A stretch of DNA of 64,000 bases from Mucilaginibacter gossypiicola (GCF_900110105.1 NZ_FOCL01000001.1:372001-436000); one strand, 5' to 3'; shown: positions 45,198 to 54,152, counted from the stretch's first letter. A program made the numbers and translations. The notes: generated by a model from the sequence alone, not told the origin.

Positions 45198-48143
45198 TTA
45201 TTTCAATGTGATGTTTGCGCCAATAATAAATGTCCGTACCAAAGGGTAATTAGCACCTGTATCGCCGGTTGTGGCATAGTTGGCTTCCGGGTCCCAGCCA
45301 AACCAATTGGTAAAAGTTGCCAGGTTACGGCCGGTTACATAAACGGTAAGCGCACTGAGTTTTAGCTTATCGGCCAAACTATTAGGCATAGTGTAGCTGA
45401 AAGTGGCGTCTTTGATGCGCGTAAAGTTTGCCTTTTGCGGATAGCTATAGTTAAGGTAATTAACATAGGTAAGTGACGGACGAACATCGCTTTGATTGGT
45501 CGGTGTCCAGTAACCAAGCCCGCTTACAACATTTTGACGGCCGCCGTAATCAACAAAATCAGTTAATTGATTATACTTCATGACACCCTGCACGGTTTGG
45601 ATAAACACACTCAGGTGAAAGTTTTTATAATGCCACGCGCTGGTAACGCCACCTGTCCATTTCGGTGTAGACTGACCAAGAATGGTTTGATCTTTACCGT
45701 CCGACGTAATTGACCCGTTATGGTCAAGATCAGCAAATTTCAAATCTCCGGGAATGGCCGTGGGGTCTTGTTTTGACGGATCTTCGCCAACCTTCCATAC
45801 ACCAACCTGCTTATAATCGTAAATAACATAAATAGGTTTGCCTATAAACAGGCGGTTGCCTATGTCGTCTTTTTTGTCGCCATATAAGTCGAGTATTTTA
45901 TTTGCGTTGGTGGCGAAGTTAAAACTGGTTTCCCACCTGAAATCACCGCTGATGATGTTTTGAGTCCTTATCGTAACTTCAAGACCTTTGTTGCCAACCT
46001 TACCCACATTTGATACTATATTCAAATACCCGGTAGCGGCAGGCAACTGGCGATAAAGCACCAGGTTTTTAGTGGTAGTTTTATACCCCTCAATAGTACC
46101 ACTTATACGACCTTTAAACAGGCTGAAATCAATGCCAAGGTTGGCACCGTAAGTGCTTTCCCATTTCAGATCGCTGTTACCCAGAATATCGGCAACAATA
46201 CCTGTTGTGGGTTTACCGTTTGATGGGATGCTGGTGGTAGAAAATGTGGTAACCGTTGAGTTAGGTATAACTGCCGATTGGTTACCAGATAAACCATATG
46301 AACCGCGTAGCTTAAGGCTTTCGATAAAGTCGGCCTTTTTCATGAACGATTCATTACTTACGTTCCAGGCTACAGCAACAGAGGGGAACGTACCGTATTT
46401 ACTGGTATTACTGCCAAAGGCCGAATAGCCGTCACGACGGGCAGTAGCGGTGATGAGGTAACGGCTATCATAGCTGTAGTTGATCCTCGCCATTTGCGAT
46501 ACCAGTGTGGTTTTGATATAAGATGATGAGGCCGAGAAGGTGGATGCACCCTGTAATGCGTCAAACTGTAAAGCATCATTGATAAAGCCCGAGGCATTTA
46601 TGGTTGATGAGTATTCCCGGTTTTGCTGTGCGCTGTAAAGGCCGGTAAAATCGATGTGATGTTTATTCCAGTTTTTCTCGTAAGTCAGGATGTTTTCAAC
46701 CACCCAGTTATTACGTTCGCCATTGGTTACTGATGCCGAGCCGTTGGTGATATCACCGGCCAGCCTGCCCTGGTAATACTGAAATAGGGTAGGGAGATAA
46801 TTATAGCTGGCGTTAACGCGGTATTTTAACCCTGTTAATGGCTTAACTTCGGCATATACATTGGTAATGAAATTTTCGCGACGGTCGTTCCTTGTGGTTG
46901 TAAGACCAAGCATAGGGCTTTGAAAAGCCAGGTCGCCCGACATCGGAAAGATGGTGTAATTACCGTCAGGGTCTTTAAACCTTCCATAGGGGCTCATTTG
47001 CATGGCTTGCTGCAGGTTTACCCGGCCGCCATCAAAGTTATTGAGTGTCATGTAGAGGTTAGCGCCCACGGTTAAAAAACTCGCCAGGGTGGCATCAATA
47101 TTTGACCTTAAGCTTCCCCGCTTGTTTTGAAAACCTTTCAACAAGCCCTTCTCGCGGAAATAATCACCCGATACAAAATACTTTACATCCTTGCCACCAC
47201 CTGTAATGCTCAGATTATGATCTTCAATAAAACCTTGCTGCGATATCTCTTTGAGCCAATCGGTAGTTTTACCGGCAGCATAGTTTTGCTGCTCGTATTG
47301 GTTGGGAACAGGAAACTCATTGTCGACACCGGCTTCCAGTTTGTAATCGGCGTATTTCTGTACATATTCGGCAGGGCCCATGGGTTTTACCTTCTGCGCA
47401 AAATATTCGGGGCCTGCGTAATTACTTAGCGAAATTGAGGCTTTGCCCGCTTTGCCATGCTTGGTGGTGATCAGCAATACGCCGTTAGCGCCGCGTGTAC
47501 CATAAATAGCTGTAGCCGAAACATCTTTCAAAATATCTATCGAAGCAATGTCATTAGTGTTGATGTCGTTTAAGGACAAGCTTTGAAACGGCGTTCCGTC
47601 AATAACTATCAGCGGATCAGTACTGCCGGTAATGGTATTAACGCCACGCACAACAATACTGGGGCTTTCGCCCGGAGCATTGGTACCTGTGGTGATATTT
47701 ACGCCTGCAACGGTACCTTCCATGGCCTGCAGCACGTTAGGCGCAGGTATTTCTGATAACCTTGCTTTAGGCACCGATGATACCGAACCCGTAACATCTG
47801 ATCGTTTGGCAGTACCATAACCTATAACAACCACATCGGCTAATGTTTTATTGATAGATGCCATCATGATTTGTATAGGGGCGGATAAACTGGCTTTTAC
47901 CTCGACAGGGTGATAGTTTACTGCTGAGATCTGCAAAATTGCGCCAGCTGCCGCTTCAATTTTAAAGGAGCCATCCGGGTTGGCTACTGTTCCTTTCGTG
48001 GTGTTTTTAATCTTAATGGTTGCGCCGCTAACGCCCTGGAGCGTTAAGCTGTCAATCACCCGGCCGCTGACAATGTGATTTTGCGCATTTGCTTTTAAGC
48101 CCCCGATAATGAATAGGGAAAACAGCAAAAACTTTATTATCAT
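45198..48143 (-). CDS. susC: SusC/RagA-family TonB-dependent glycan importer
   Basis: 981 aa from ATG 48143, which begins a clean signal peptide (MIIKFLLFSLFIIGGLKANA). Then a carboxypeptidase-like domain (VSGRVIDSLTLQGVSGATI), plug domain (ADVVVIGYGTAKRSDVTGSV, VLQAMEGTVAGVNI, VIDGTPFQ, ILKDVSATAIYGTRGANGV) and a C-terminal beta-barrel ending FIIGANITLK. The frame stays open to ATG 48227, but that extension is encoded by a REP-like hairpin (48140-48185), so its use is uncertain. Imports oligosaccharides with SusD. Confidence 0.93.
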   Translation of the reverse strand: MIIKFLLFSLFIIGGLKANAQNHIVSGRVIDSLTLQGVSGATIKIKNTTKGTVANPDGSFKIEAAAGAILQISAVNYHPVEVKASLSAPIQIMMASINKTLADVVVIGYGTAKRSDVTGSVSSVPKARLSEIPAPNVLQAMEGTVAGVNITTGTNAPGESPSIVVRGVNTITGSTDPLIVIDGTPFQSLSLNDINTNDIASIDILKDVSATAIYGTRGANGVLLITTKHGKAGKASISLSNYAGPEYFAQKVKPMGPAEYVQKYADYKLEAGVDNEFPVPNQYEQQNYAAGKTTDWLKEISQQGFIEDHNLSITGGGKDVKYFVSGDYFREKGLLKGFQNKRGSLRSNIDATLASFLTVGANLYMTLNNFDGGRVNLQQAMQMSPYGRFKDPDGNYTIFPMSGDLAFQSPMLGLTTTRNDRRENFITNVYAEVKPLTGLKYRVNASYNYLPTLFQYYQGRLAGDITNGSASVTNGERNNWVVENILTYEKNWNKHHIDFTGLYSAQQNREYSSTINASGFINDALQFDALQGASTFSASSSYIKTTLVSQMARINYSYDSRYLITATARRDGYSAFGSNTSKYGTFPSVAVAWNVSNESFMKKADFIESLKLRGSYGLSGNQSAVIPNSTVTTFSTTSIPSNGKPTTGIVADILGNSDLKWESTYGANLGIDFSLFKGRISGTIEGYKTTTKNLVLYRQLPAATGYLNIVSNVGKVGNKGLEVTIRTQNIISGDFRWETSFNFATNANKILDLYGDKKDDIGNRLFIGKPIYVIYDYKQVGVWKVGEDPSKQDPTAIPGDLKFADLDHNGSITSDGKDQTILGQSTPKWTGGVTSAWHYKNFHLSVFIQTVQGVMKYNQLTDFVDYGGRQNVVSGLGYWTPTNQSDVRPSLTYVNYLNYSYPQKANFTRIKDATFSYTMPNSLADKLKLSALTVYVTGRNLATFTNWFGWDPEANYATTGDTGANYPLVRTFIIGANITLK

Positions 48144-48185
48144 CCTGCTGCGGCAACGGAAGGAGGGTACCTCGCGCAGGGATGA
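48140..48185. repeat. REP-like hairpin over the susC start codon
   Basis: TCATCC-TG-CTGCG (48140-48152) pairs with CGCAG-GGATGA (48175-48185), with a GGTACC palindrome in the loop. It lies in the susC leader or N-terminal coding region and would sequester the ATG at 48143 in mRNA. Confidence 0.6.
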
Positions 48186-48331
48186 CGCAAAAGAGTTAAT
48201 GTTGATTGGTGGTCGTAGTTTCATCATAGCTCTGATTGTTTGAGTTTTTAATAAATGTTAATTCATTGTCCTGAAAAAAATGAGTAGAAGTTGGTAGAAG
48301 AATTATTGTTACGTTAACGGTAACAATATAA

Positions 48332-48358
48332 ACGTGTACGTACACGTAAACAAATTTA
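48332..48358 (-). promoter_or_regulatory. susC promoter with operator site 2
   Basis: -7 element TAAATTTG (exact TAnnTTTG, minus strand, 48358-48351) is followed after 3 nt by the 16-bp palindrome ACGTGTACGTACACGT (48347-48332), so repressor would cover the start point. Next to it, downstream, ATTGTTA (48305-48311) and TAACAAT (48321-48327) flank CGTTAACG, a possible second regulator site. Confidence 0.8.
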
Positions 48359-48518
48359 TCGGTTTTAAACAATTTTCCAAATGTTTTGGAATTTTATTTG
48401 TTGATCCGGGCTAAAATGATCGAAAAAAGGAAGGGCAGAGCATTTTAATGCCTATAAAAGCAATGAAATAAGCGCTGTTACAGGATAAAAAATGGTGAAA
48501 GGGAAATCGCGCGGCGGT

Positions 48519-49130
48519 TTATAGAAAGTGAATCTGCGCGAATAATTCAGGGCGATGGAAATCTGGTACAGGAGTATCGATATAAACCCATGAAAAATAG
48601 TTGGGTTGTGTAAGGTTGTCGCCGCATTTGGTAAAATTGGCCTCGCAGACGAGGTTTTTAATTGAGGTGATGTTATTAAAATGCAAGGCCTGTAAAGGGA
48701 TATATCCGTTGATCTTCCAATTGATCAGCCCTGTTTTGTTTTGGTTGCTGATGGAAAGTTCAAGATTTTGGGTTATTTGTTTTAAGACATTAACCTGTAA
48801 AAATTCCCGCTGATACCTATCGGGGCCGTAGGCAGCTTTGATTGAGCCCAGGCAGTTAAATTCAAAATTGTAGTAATTATTATCACCGGGAAAACGGAGG
48901 AAAAATTCAACGCAGTTATCCAGATGCACATCATCATTGAAGTTTCTTTTTTTTGAGTTGAGATATTTGTCATAAACGTCAAAACCCAAGCGGATACCAT
49001 AATCGTCATAAGCGATACTAACCAGGGATTGCTGTTGCGGAGCAGTACCCCATAGTGCATGCCGTAAAACAAGCACAGCTGTATTACCACCTGTTGCAGA
49101 AAACGGGATAATTGTTTCTGTTGAGATCAT
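48519..49130 (-). CDS. CBM9-like carbohydrate-binding protein
   Basis: 203 aa without a clear signal peptide. The order of segments YDDYGIRLGFDVYDK, DDVHLDNCVEFFLRFPGDNNYYNFEFN, WKINGYIPLQAL and YFSWVYIDTPVPDFHRPELFAQIHF matches the carbohydrate-binding family 9-like proteins seen in Bacteroidota glycan loci, where the last strand F..I.F closes the sandwich. Third gene of the nagA-nagB operon, 43 bp after nagB. How it would act without export is unclear; it may use an unrecognised signal or work inside the cell. Confidence 0.75.
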   Translation of the reverse strand: MISTETIIPFSATGGNTAVLVLRHALWGTAPQQQSLVSIAYDDYGIRLGFDVYDKYLNSKKRNFNDDVHLDNCVEFFLRFPGDNNYYNFEFNCLGSIKAAYGPDRYQREFLQVNVLKQITQNLELSISNQNKTGLINWKINGYIPLQALHFNNITSIKNLVCEANFTKCGDNLTQPNYFSWVYIDTPVPDFHRPELFAQIHFL

Positions 49131-49173
49131 TAACGATGCCGTAATCGGGAATTAGCTTCAGGCAATATCTTGT

Positions 49174-49929
49174 TTATAATAACGATGCACTCTGCGCATC
49201 CAGATACAGTATAGCATTCTGGTGCTTACGCAGGATCGTCGACGGATATTTAACAGAAATAGGCTCTGTCAACGTTTTTACCACAGCATCCGCTTTATTA
49301 ATCCCCGGAACCATACAGAATATATGACCTGCGCTTAATAAAACAGGAATGGTTAGGGTAAGCGCCTTTACCGGTACATTGTCAAGCGCTTGAAAACAAC
49401 CGTCGTTAACCTGCTGCTGACGACAAACCGGATCGAGAGTAACCACTTTTATAATTTCCGGATCATTAAAATCTGCCTGGAAAGGTTCGTTAAAGGCAAG
49501 GTGGGTATTTTCACCTATCCCCATAAAAACTATATCCGGTTGGTTTTTATTCAGGAGGTGAGCGTAACGCTCCCTTTCCTTATCTACGTCTTCCGCATTA
49601 CCATTTATATAGTTTATGCTTCTGAAATTAACGTGGCCAAATATCGCATCCCTTAAAAAATTGCCAAAGCTTTGTGAGGCATCAACGGGCAGACCAAGGT
49701 ATTCATCCATATGGAATGCGTTGATCCTTTCCCAAGCTATAGATGTATCTTTTTTAAGACTTTCCAAAAAAGCCGACTGTGATGGTGCCGCTGCGAATAT
49801 GATATTGATATGCTTTTTCTTGTTGAGTAACCTTTTAATGGTTACAGCAGCATCGGCAGCTGCTTTTATGCCGAGGGCCTGTCTGTCGGCCAGGGTGATA
49901 ACGTTTAGGTTTTGATATGCGGTTGTCAT
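49174..49929 (-). CDS. nagB: NagB-like glucosamine-6-phosphate deaminase, atypical active site
   Basis: 251 aa. Hexose-6-phosphate isomerase/deaminase fold: AFHMDEYLGLP carries the general-base Asp75, and the active-site loop is GIGENTHLAFNEP. Canonical NagB has GxGxDGHIAFNEP; here the Asp at position 141 is Asn and Gly142 is Thr, while His143 and Glu148 are kept. Proteins of this clade (QSFGNFL, CRQQQVNDGCF) are annotated as deaminases but differ consistently from E. coli NagB (from memory). It lies 10 bp after nagA, converting GlcN-6-P to Fru-6-P and ammonia if active. Confidence 0.85.
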   Translation of the reverse strand: MTTAYQNLNVITLADRQALGIKAAADAAVTIKRLLNKKKHINIIFAAAPSQSAFLESLKKDTSIAWERINAFHMDEYLGLPVDASQSFGNFLRDAIFGHVNFRSINYINGNAEDVDKERERYAHLLNKNQPDIVFMGIGENTHLAFNEPFQADFNDPEIIKVVTLDPVCRQQQVNDGCFQALDNVPVKALTLTIPVLLSAGHIFCMVPGINKADAVVKTLTEPISVKYPSTILRKHQNAILYLDAQSASLL

Positions 49930-49939
49930 TTAATATCGG

Positions 49940-51145
49940 TTAAGCTTTGTAAATAGTTTGTCCTCTAACAATGGTTTGCAATACACGGAAATCGTCGGTC
50001 ATCAGCACGAGGTCGGCGTCTTTGCCAATTGTTAACGAACCTTTTTGCTGATCAATACCCATTACTTTAGCCGGATTTATTGTCATCATCTTTATGGCCT
50101 CAATCAACGGCACATCAGCCAGCTGGACCATATTTTTAACCAGCTTATCGCAGGTAACTACGCTGCCGGCAAATGCAGAGCGATCTGGTAGTTTGGCTAC
50201 TTCATCCTCTACAATCACTTTAAAATTGTCCTCAATGGTGCCAAGATAGCTTTCACCCGGTGGTAATCCTGCCGCACGGATTGCATCGGTGATGAGTGAA
50301 ATGTTATCATACCCTTTCAGTTTGCAAACCAGTTTAAGCAGGGCAGGAGGAAGGTGCACCCCATCTGCAATAATCTCAACCGTCATGTTATCCAAAAAGT
50401 AAGCAGCTTCTACAGAACCGGCATAGCGATAAGCATCTTTCCGGAATACCGTCGACATGCAGCTATAAAAATGGGTTACATGGGTAAAACCGTTGTCAAA
50501 GGCTTCAATCACATCCTCAAAAACAGCATCGGTATGAGCTACTGCCGGTAATACTTTTTTACTTTTCAGGTACCGGCCAAAATCCATCGCGCCGGGCAGT
50601 TCGGGAGCTGCGCTCCAGCGTTTTACAAACGGGAAACGTTCGATGATCGATTTATATTCGGCAGGATCCGGGGCTTTAATATAAAGCGGGTTTTGCGCAC
50701 CCTTTTGCTCCATCGAAACATAAGGGCCTTCTATATGGAAACCAATAAACTCTGCCCCGTTACGGTTAAGCTTGAAGGCTTCTTCATAACATTCCAAAGT
50801 TTTCTGCAAATCGGAGAAGCTTGAACTGAGACTGGTAGGGGCCATAGCGGTAGTCCCGAAGCGGGCGTGCATTTCTGCTATCTTCAGATAGGCATCTACA
50901 TGGTTATCCATAAAATCAAAGCCGCCACCTCCGTGCACATGAATATCAATAAACCCGGGGCATAAAAGATTACCACCGGCGTCAATTTCATTATCACATG
51001 CAAATTCAATTGGGCCATTCTCAATGCCTTTGATCCTGCCGTTTTCGGCTATTAAGGTACCGTTTGAGTAAATACCATCGGGCGTTATGATTCGCGCGTT
51101 GCTTATTTTCAAAAAAGGCGACTTTAGTTGTTCCTCAGTTTCCAT
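49940..51145 (-). CDS. nagA: N-acetylglucosamine-6-phosphate deacetylase
   Basis: 401 aa amidohydrolase. Metal motif CPGFIDIHVHGGGGFDFMD with HxH, metal Glu in FHIEGPYVS, His in AVAHTDA and THFYSCMS, and catalytic Asp in LITDAIRAAGLPPG. The usual THLFNAM is THFYSCM here, a variant. Deacetylates GlcNAc-6-P to GlcN-6-P for NagB. First gene of nagA-nagB-CBM9, controlled by operator site 3. Confidence 0.95.
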   Translation of the reverse strand: METEEQLKSPFLKISNARIITPDGIYSNGTLIAENGRIKGIENGPIEFACDNEIDAGGNLLCPGFIDIHVHGGGGFDFMDNHVDAYLKIAEMHARFGTTAMAPTSLSSSFSDLQKTLECYEEAFKLNRNGAEFIGFHIEGPYVSMEQKGAQNPLYIKAPDPAEYKSIIERFPFVKRWSAAPELPGAMDFGRYLKSKKVLPAVAHTDAVFEDVIEAFDNGFTHVTHFYSCMSTVFRKDAYRYAGSVEAAYFLDNMTVEIIADGVHLPPALLKLVCKLKGYDNISLITDAIRAAGLPPGESYLGTIEDNFKVIVEDEVAKLPDRSAFAGSVVTCDKLVKNMVQLADVPLIEAIKMMTINPAKVMGIDQQKGSLTIGKDADLVLMTDDFRVLQTIVRGQTIYKA

Positions 51146-51273
51146 GTGTTCAATTTATAATCACGTAAAGTGAAAAATATCAAATATGTATTACGGGCAG
51201 CAATATAACGTAAGCATTCTGCAAGCCGATATAATTGGCAATACTGCCGGTAATAACATTTTTGATCTTCATT

Positions 51274-51299
51274 TCGTGTACGTACACGATGCAATAATA
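51274..51299 (-). promoter_or_regulatory. nagA promoter with operator site 3
   Basis: The 16-bp palindrome TCGTGTACGTACACGA (51274-51289) follows, 2 nt downstream, a TATTATTG -7-like element (51299-51292, seven of eight matches). The leader to nagA would be about 140 nt. Confidence 0.75.
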
Positions 51300-51508
51300 G
51301 TTAAATTTCTATTTCAAAAAAATATTTTTTGATTTGTACCGATAGGGGAATTTTACAAAATATCAGTTAAGCAGTGAGAAGACTGATAAATATTTAAAAA
51401 CCAATCAAAAGAAGGAACTGAACGAACTTATAACAGCAGTTAACGCATAGTAACTATTTGAGCATAATTTTATGTTGTAAATATTTGGAAAATTAAAGCG
51501 AACCATCT

Positions 51509-51546
51509 ACTTTCGTTATTCGTGTACGTACACGAATAACGAAAGT
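51509..51546 (+). promoter_or_regulatory. 38-bp perfect palindromic operator, site 4, in front of the GH20 gene
   Basis: Perfect arms of 19 bp around the TCGTGTACGTACACGA core (51520-51535). A TACTTTCG -7-like element (51508-51515) overlaps its left arm with 4 nt to the core, and the right arm ends 5 nt before the GH20 ATG, so the element also lies in the mRNA leader. The whole intergenic region 51146-51551 holds only this and site 3. Confidence 0.9.
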
Positions 51547-51551
51547 CAGAA

Positions 51552-53111
51552 ATGAAAAAGCCTCACACCAATTATCTAAGACTTGCAAAACGCTGTGTAT
51601 TATTAGTCTTTTTATTTTGTGCCGTAACTGCCAAAGGCTTTGGGCAGGATAACTTGAAGGTGAAAGCCTTTCATGTTGATTTACGGATACAGGTAATGAC
51701 CATGCCGGCTTTAAAGCAACTGGTCCTGCAACTTCATAACCAGGGTATCAATACATTAATTATGGAATGGGAGGGCTCATACCCCTATAGTGGTGAAGCT
51801 GTAATATCCAATAAATACGCTTATACAAGGGACGAGGTTAAAGCGTTTATAAAATATTGCAATGGGTTACATATCGATGTTATCCCTTTGCAACAAACCT
51901 TTGGGCATGTTGAATACATATTGAAGCATTATAAATATGCTGCATTAAGGGAGGATGATAAAGATTTTTCGCAGGTATGCCCGAGTGAGCCCGAATTAAA
52001 CCGGGAGTTGTTCACCAAGCTGATTAAAGATATGATCAGCCTGCACGATTCGCCGTATGTACATATAGGAGGTGATGAAACCTTTTTGCTTGGCCACTGC
52101 GAAAAATGCAAGAAAAAAGCCGCTGAAGCAGGGCTTTCGCGCTTGTATTTTGACCACATTAAGCTCATCTGTGATATTGTAAGCAGCCTTGGCAAAAAGC
52201 CTGTTGTATGGGCCGACATCGCCCTGAAATATCCCGACTATATTCACCTCCTGCCTAAGGAAACCGTTTTTGTAGACTGGAATTATGGCTGGGACCCCAA
52301 TCTTTTCGGCAACCGCGGCAAATTACTGGCCAGCGGCTATGAAGTGTGGGGAGCGCCTGCAATCCGCAGCGAACCTGATAACTTTTACATCGAAAAATGG
52401 TTTAACCATTTCGAAAACATCCGCAATTTTGTGCCGCAAATTAAATCGTTGCATTATCAGGGCGTAGTGATGACATCATGGTCAACCTCGGGAGCATATT
52501 CAACCGTTTTTGATTCAAATGATGATCCGGTTGCGCTATATCCAATACGTCGTGTTTATCCTTTATCTGCCTTTAATTTGCTCATTACGGCCTATACCGA
52601 AGCGGTTAAAAGTAATCAGCCGCTGGATATAACAGCATTTATCCGCAGTTACTGCAAAGCAAATTATGGCTTTAATCAGTCGGATGCCGATCTGTTTAAA
52701 CAGGCACTTTTTACGGCACCATACCCGGTAGCATTTGGTAAAGTAAAAGCGAAAGCAGATCTATCGCTTGATGAACTTGTTGACAGTACACGTACCGCAC
52801 TTTCAACATTAAACAAACTTAAGCCACAGAAAAACCTGCAGGAGTTTGAGCATTACTTGTTAATGGCCGAAATCAGGTTGTTTTATCTCAATGTGGTGCA
52901 AATAGAAGCTGCCATGAACAGCGCACAGTTTAACGAAGCATCGAAGGATAAATATCGCCCAACCATTGTTGCATTAAAACGTCAATCGGTATTGATTGAT
53001 GAGAAATTTAACAAGCTTAACGGCGGTTTCCTAAAGGCCGGTGAACTGGCAGATGAAAAGGAACTTCGCAATTCCAAACTAAACGAGATTTATGCCAAAC
53101 TGGTAAAATAA
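51552..53111 (+). CDS. GH20-type beta-N-acetylhexosaminidase, secreted
   Basis: 519 aa with signal peptide (CVLLVFLFCAVTAKGFGQ). TIM barrel of GH20 type with the signature YVHIGGDETFLL (Asp175-Glu176 catalytic pair), preceded by IPLQQTFGHVEYIL and followed by KKPVVWADIALKYPD and MTSWSTSGAY. It lacks the usual N-terminal GH20b domain, so it belongs to the short GH20 branch. A ~150-residue helical C-terminus is unassigned. Releases terminal GlcNAc/GalNAc; operator site 4 abuts its start. Confidence 0.88.
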   Translation: MKKPHTNYLRLAKRCVLLVFLFCAVTAKGFGQDNLKVKAFHVDLRIQVMTMPALKQLVLQLHNQGINTLIMEWEGSYPYSGEAVISNKYAYTRDEVKAFIKYCNGLHIDVIPLQQTFGHVEYILKHYKYAALREDDKDFSQVCPSEPELNRELFTKLIKDMISLHDSPYVHIGGDETFLLGHCEKCKKKAAEAGLSRLYFDHIKLICDIVSSLGKKPVVWADIALKYPDYIHLLPKETVFVDWNYGWDPNLFGNRGKLLASGYEVWGAPAIRSEPDNFYIEKWFNHFENIRNFVPQIKSLHYQGVVMTSWSTSGAYSTVFDSNDDPVALYPIRRVYPLSAFNLLITAYTEAVKSNQPLDITAFIRSYCKANYGFNQSDADLFKQALFTAPYPVAFGKVKAKADLSLDELVDSTRTALSTLNKLKPQKNLQEFEHYLLMAEIRLFYLNVVQIEAAMNSAQFNEASKDKYRPTIVALKRQSVLIDEKFNKLNGGFLKAGELADEKELRNSKLNEIYAKLVK

Positions 53112-53140
53112 TCCTGACAGGGGGACTATTGAAGCTTCAT

Positions 53141-54088
53141 TTATTCACTTACCACGCACCTGAACCCCATATTTGAAGCACTGGAATCAGGTGTGTTTGA
53201 TGTTCTGGCAGCTACCCGGTAACGGTTACAATAAGACTCGTGACATAAAAAAGACCCGCCTTTAATTGTTTTGGTTGTACCGGCCGGTGGGCCCTGTGGG
53301 TTAATTTGGCTACCCGGTAAATGAGCTGTATTACTGAACCAATCATTACACCATTCCCATACATTGCCGGCCATGTTGTAGAGGCCAAAGCCGTTGGGTT
53401 CGAAGCTTTGTGCCGGTGCCGTACCTAAAAAGCCGTCATCAAGTGTGTTAAGCGTAGGAAAAACGCCCTGCCATATATTGCATTGATGTTTACCATCCGG
53501 GCAAAGCGCATCGCCCCACGGATATCTCTTTTGGATAAGACCACCCCTGGCTGCCTTTTCCCATTCGGCTTCGGTTGGCAGGCGTTTACCGGCCCAGCTG
53601 CAAAAACTCATTGCGTCATTCCATGACACATGTACCACAGGATGGTCCATTTTATCAGCTACACTACTTTTTGGTCCTTCAGGCCTTGACCAGCTTGCGC
53701 CATGCACCATAACCCACCATGGTGTTTGTGCTGCTACCTGCCAATCACTATCGGCATCAGTTATATCCAATAGTCCCTCGAATACAAACGACCAGCCAAA
53801 TTTCTCGGCATCGGTTTGGTAGCCGGTTGCTTCTACAAAATCCGCAAACTGACTGTTAGTGACGGTTGTAGTATCTATAAAAAAGCTATCTACATAAATC
53901 TCACGTACAGGGCTTTCTCCATCGGCAACAAATCTGTCAGCATCATTGGTGCCCATTAAAAAACCGCCTGAAGGTATTTTAATCATGCCGCCAATATCCC
54001 GGCGCCCTGCTTTTGAAAAATCTGTTATGGCAACTGTTGGCGTAGTGGCGCGGTTGGCCGAACAGCATGGTTTATTTTTTCCTTCCAT
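53141..54088 (-). CDS. Formylglycine-generating enzyme (sulfatase activation)
   Basis: 315 aa, SUMF1/FGE family. The two catalytic cysteines are present in GGSFLCHESYCNRYRVAAR (Cys282 and Cys287, spacing 5 as in human FGE), along with RLPTEAEWEKAARGG, YPWGD and NMAGNVWEWCNDWF; the N-terminal KPCCSANR is also typical of bacterial FGEs. Oxygen-dependent oxidation of the sulfatase Cys to formylglycine. No signal peptide, so cytoplasmic, acting before export. 64 bp downstream of the sulfatase gene, same strand. Confidence 0.95.
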   Translation of the reverse strand: MEGKNKPCCSANRATTPTVAITDFSKAGRRDIGGMIKIPSGGFLMGTNDADRFVADGESPVREIYVDSFFIDTTTVTNSQFADFVEATGYQTDAEKFGWSFVFEGLLDITDADSDWQVAAQTPWWVMVHGASWSRPEGPKSSVADKMDHPVVHVSWNDAMSFCSWAGKRLPTEAEWEKAARGGLIQKRYPWGDALCPDGKHQCNIWQGVFPTLNTLDDGFLGTAPAQSFEPNGFGLYNMAGNVWEWCNDWFSNTAHLPGSQINPQGPPAGTTKTIKGGSFLCHESYCNRYRVAARTSNTPDSSASNMGFRCVVSE

Positions 54089-54152
54089 ATTTTTTGCAGG
54101 CTGATATTTCAGAGATTCTATGTTATTGTTTTAAACAATGCGAAATATTGAT

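Noticed and set aside
51274..51546. GTGTACGTACAC sites as transcription terminators
   Set aside because: They lack T-runs and lie upstream of genes in promoter positions.
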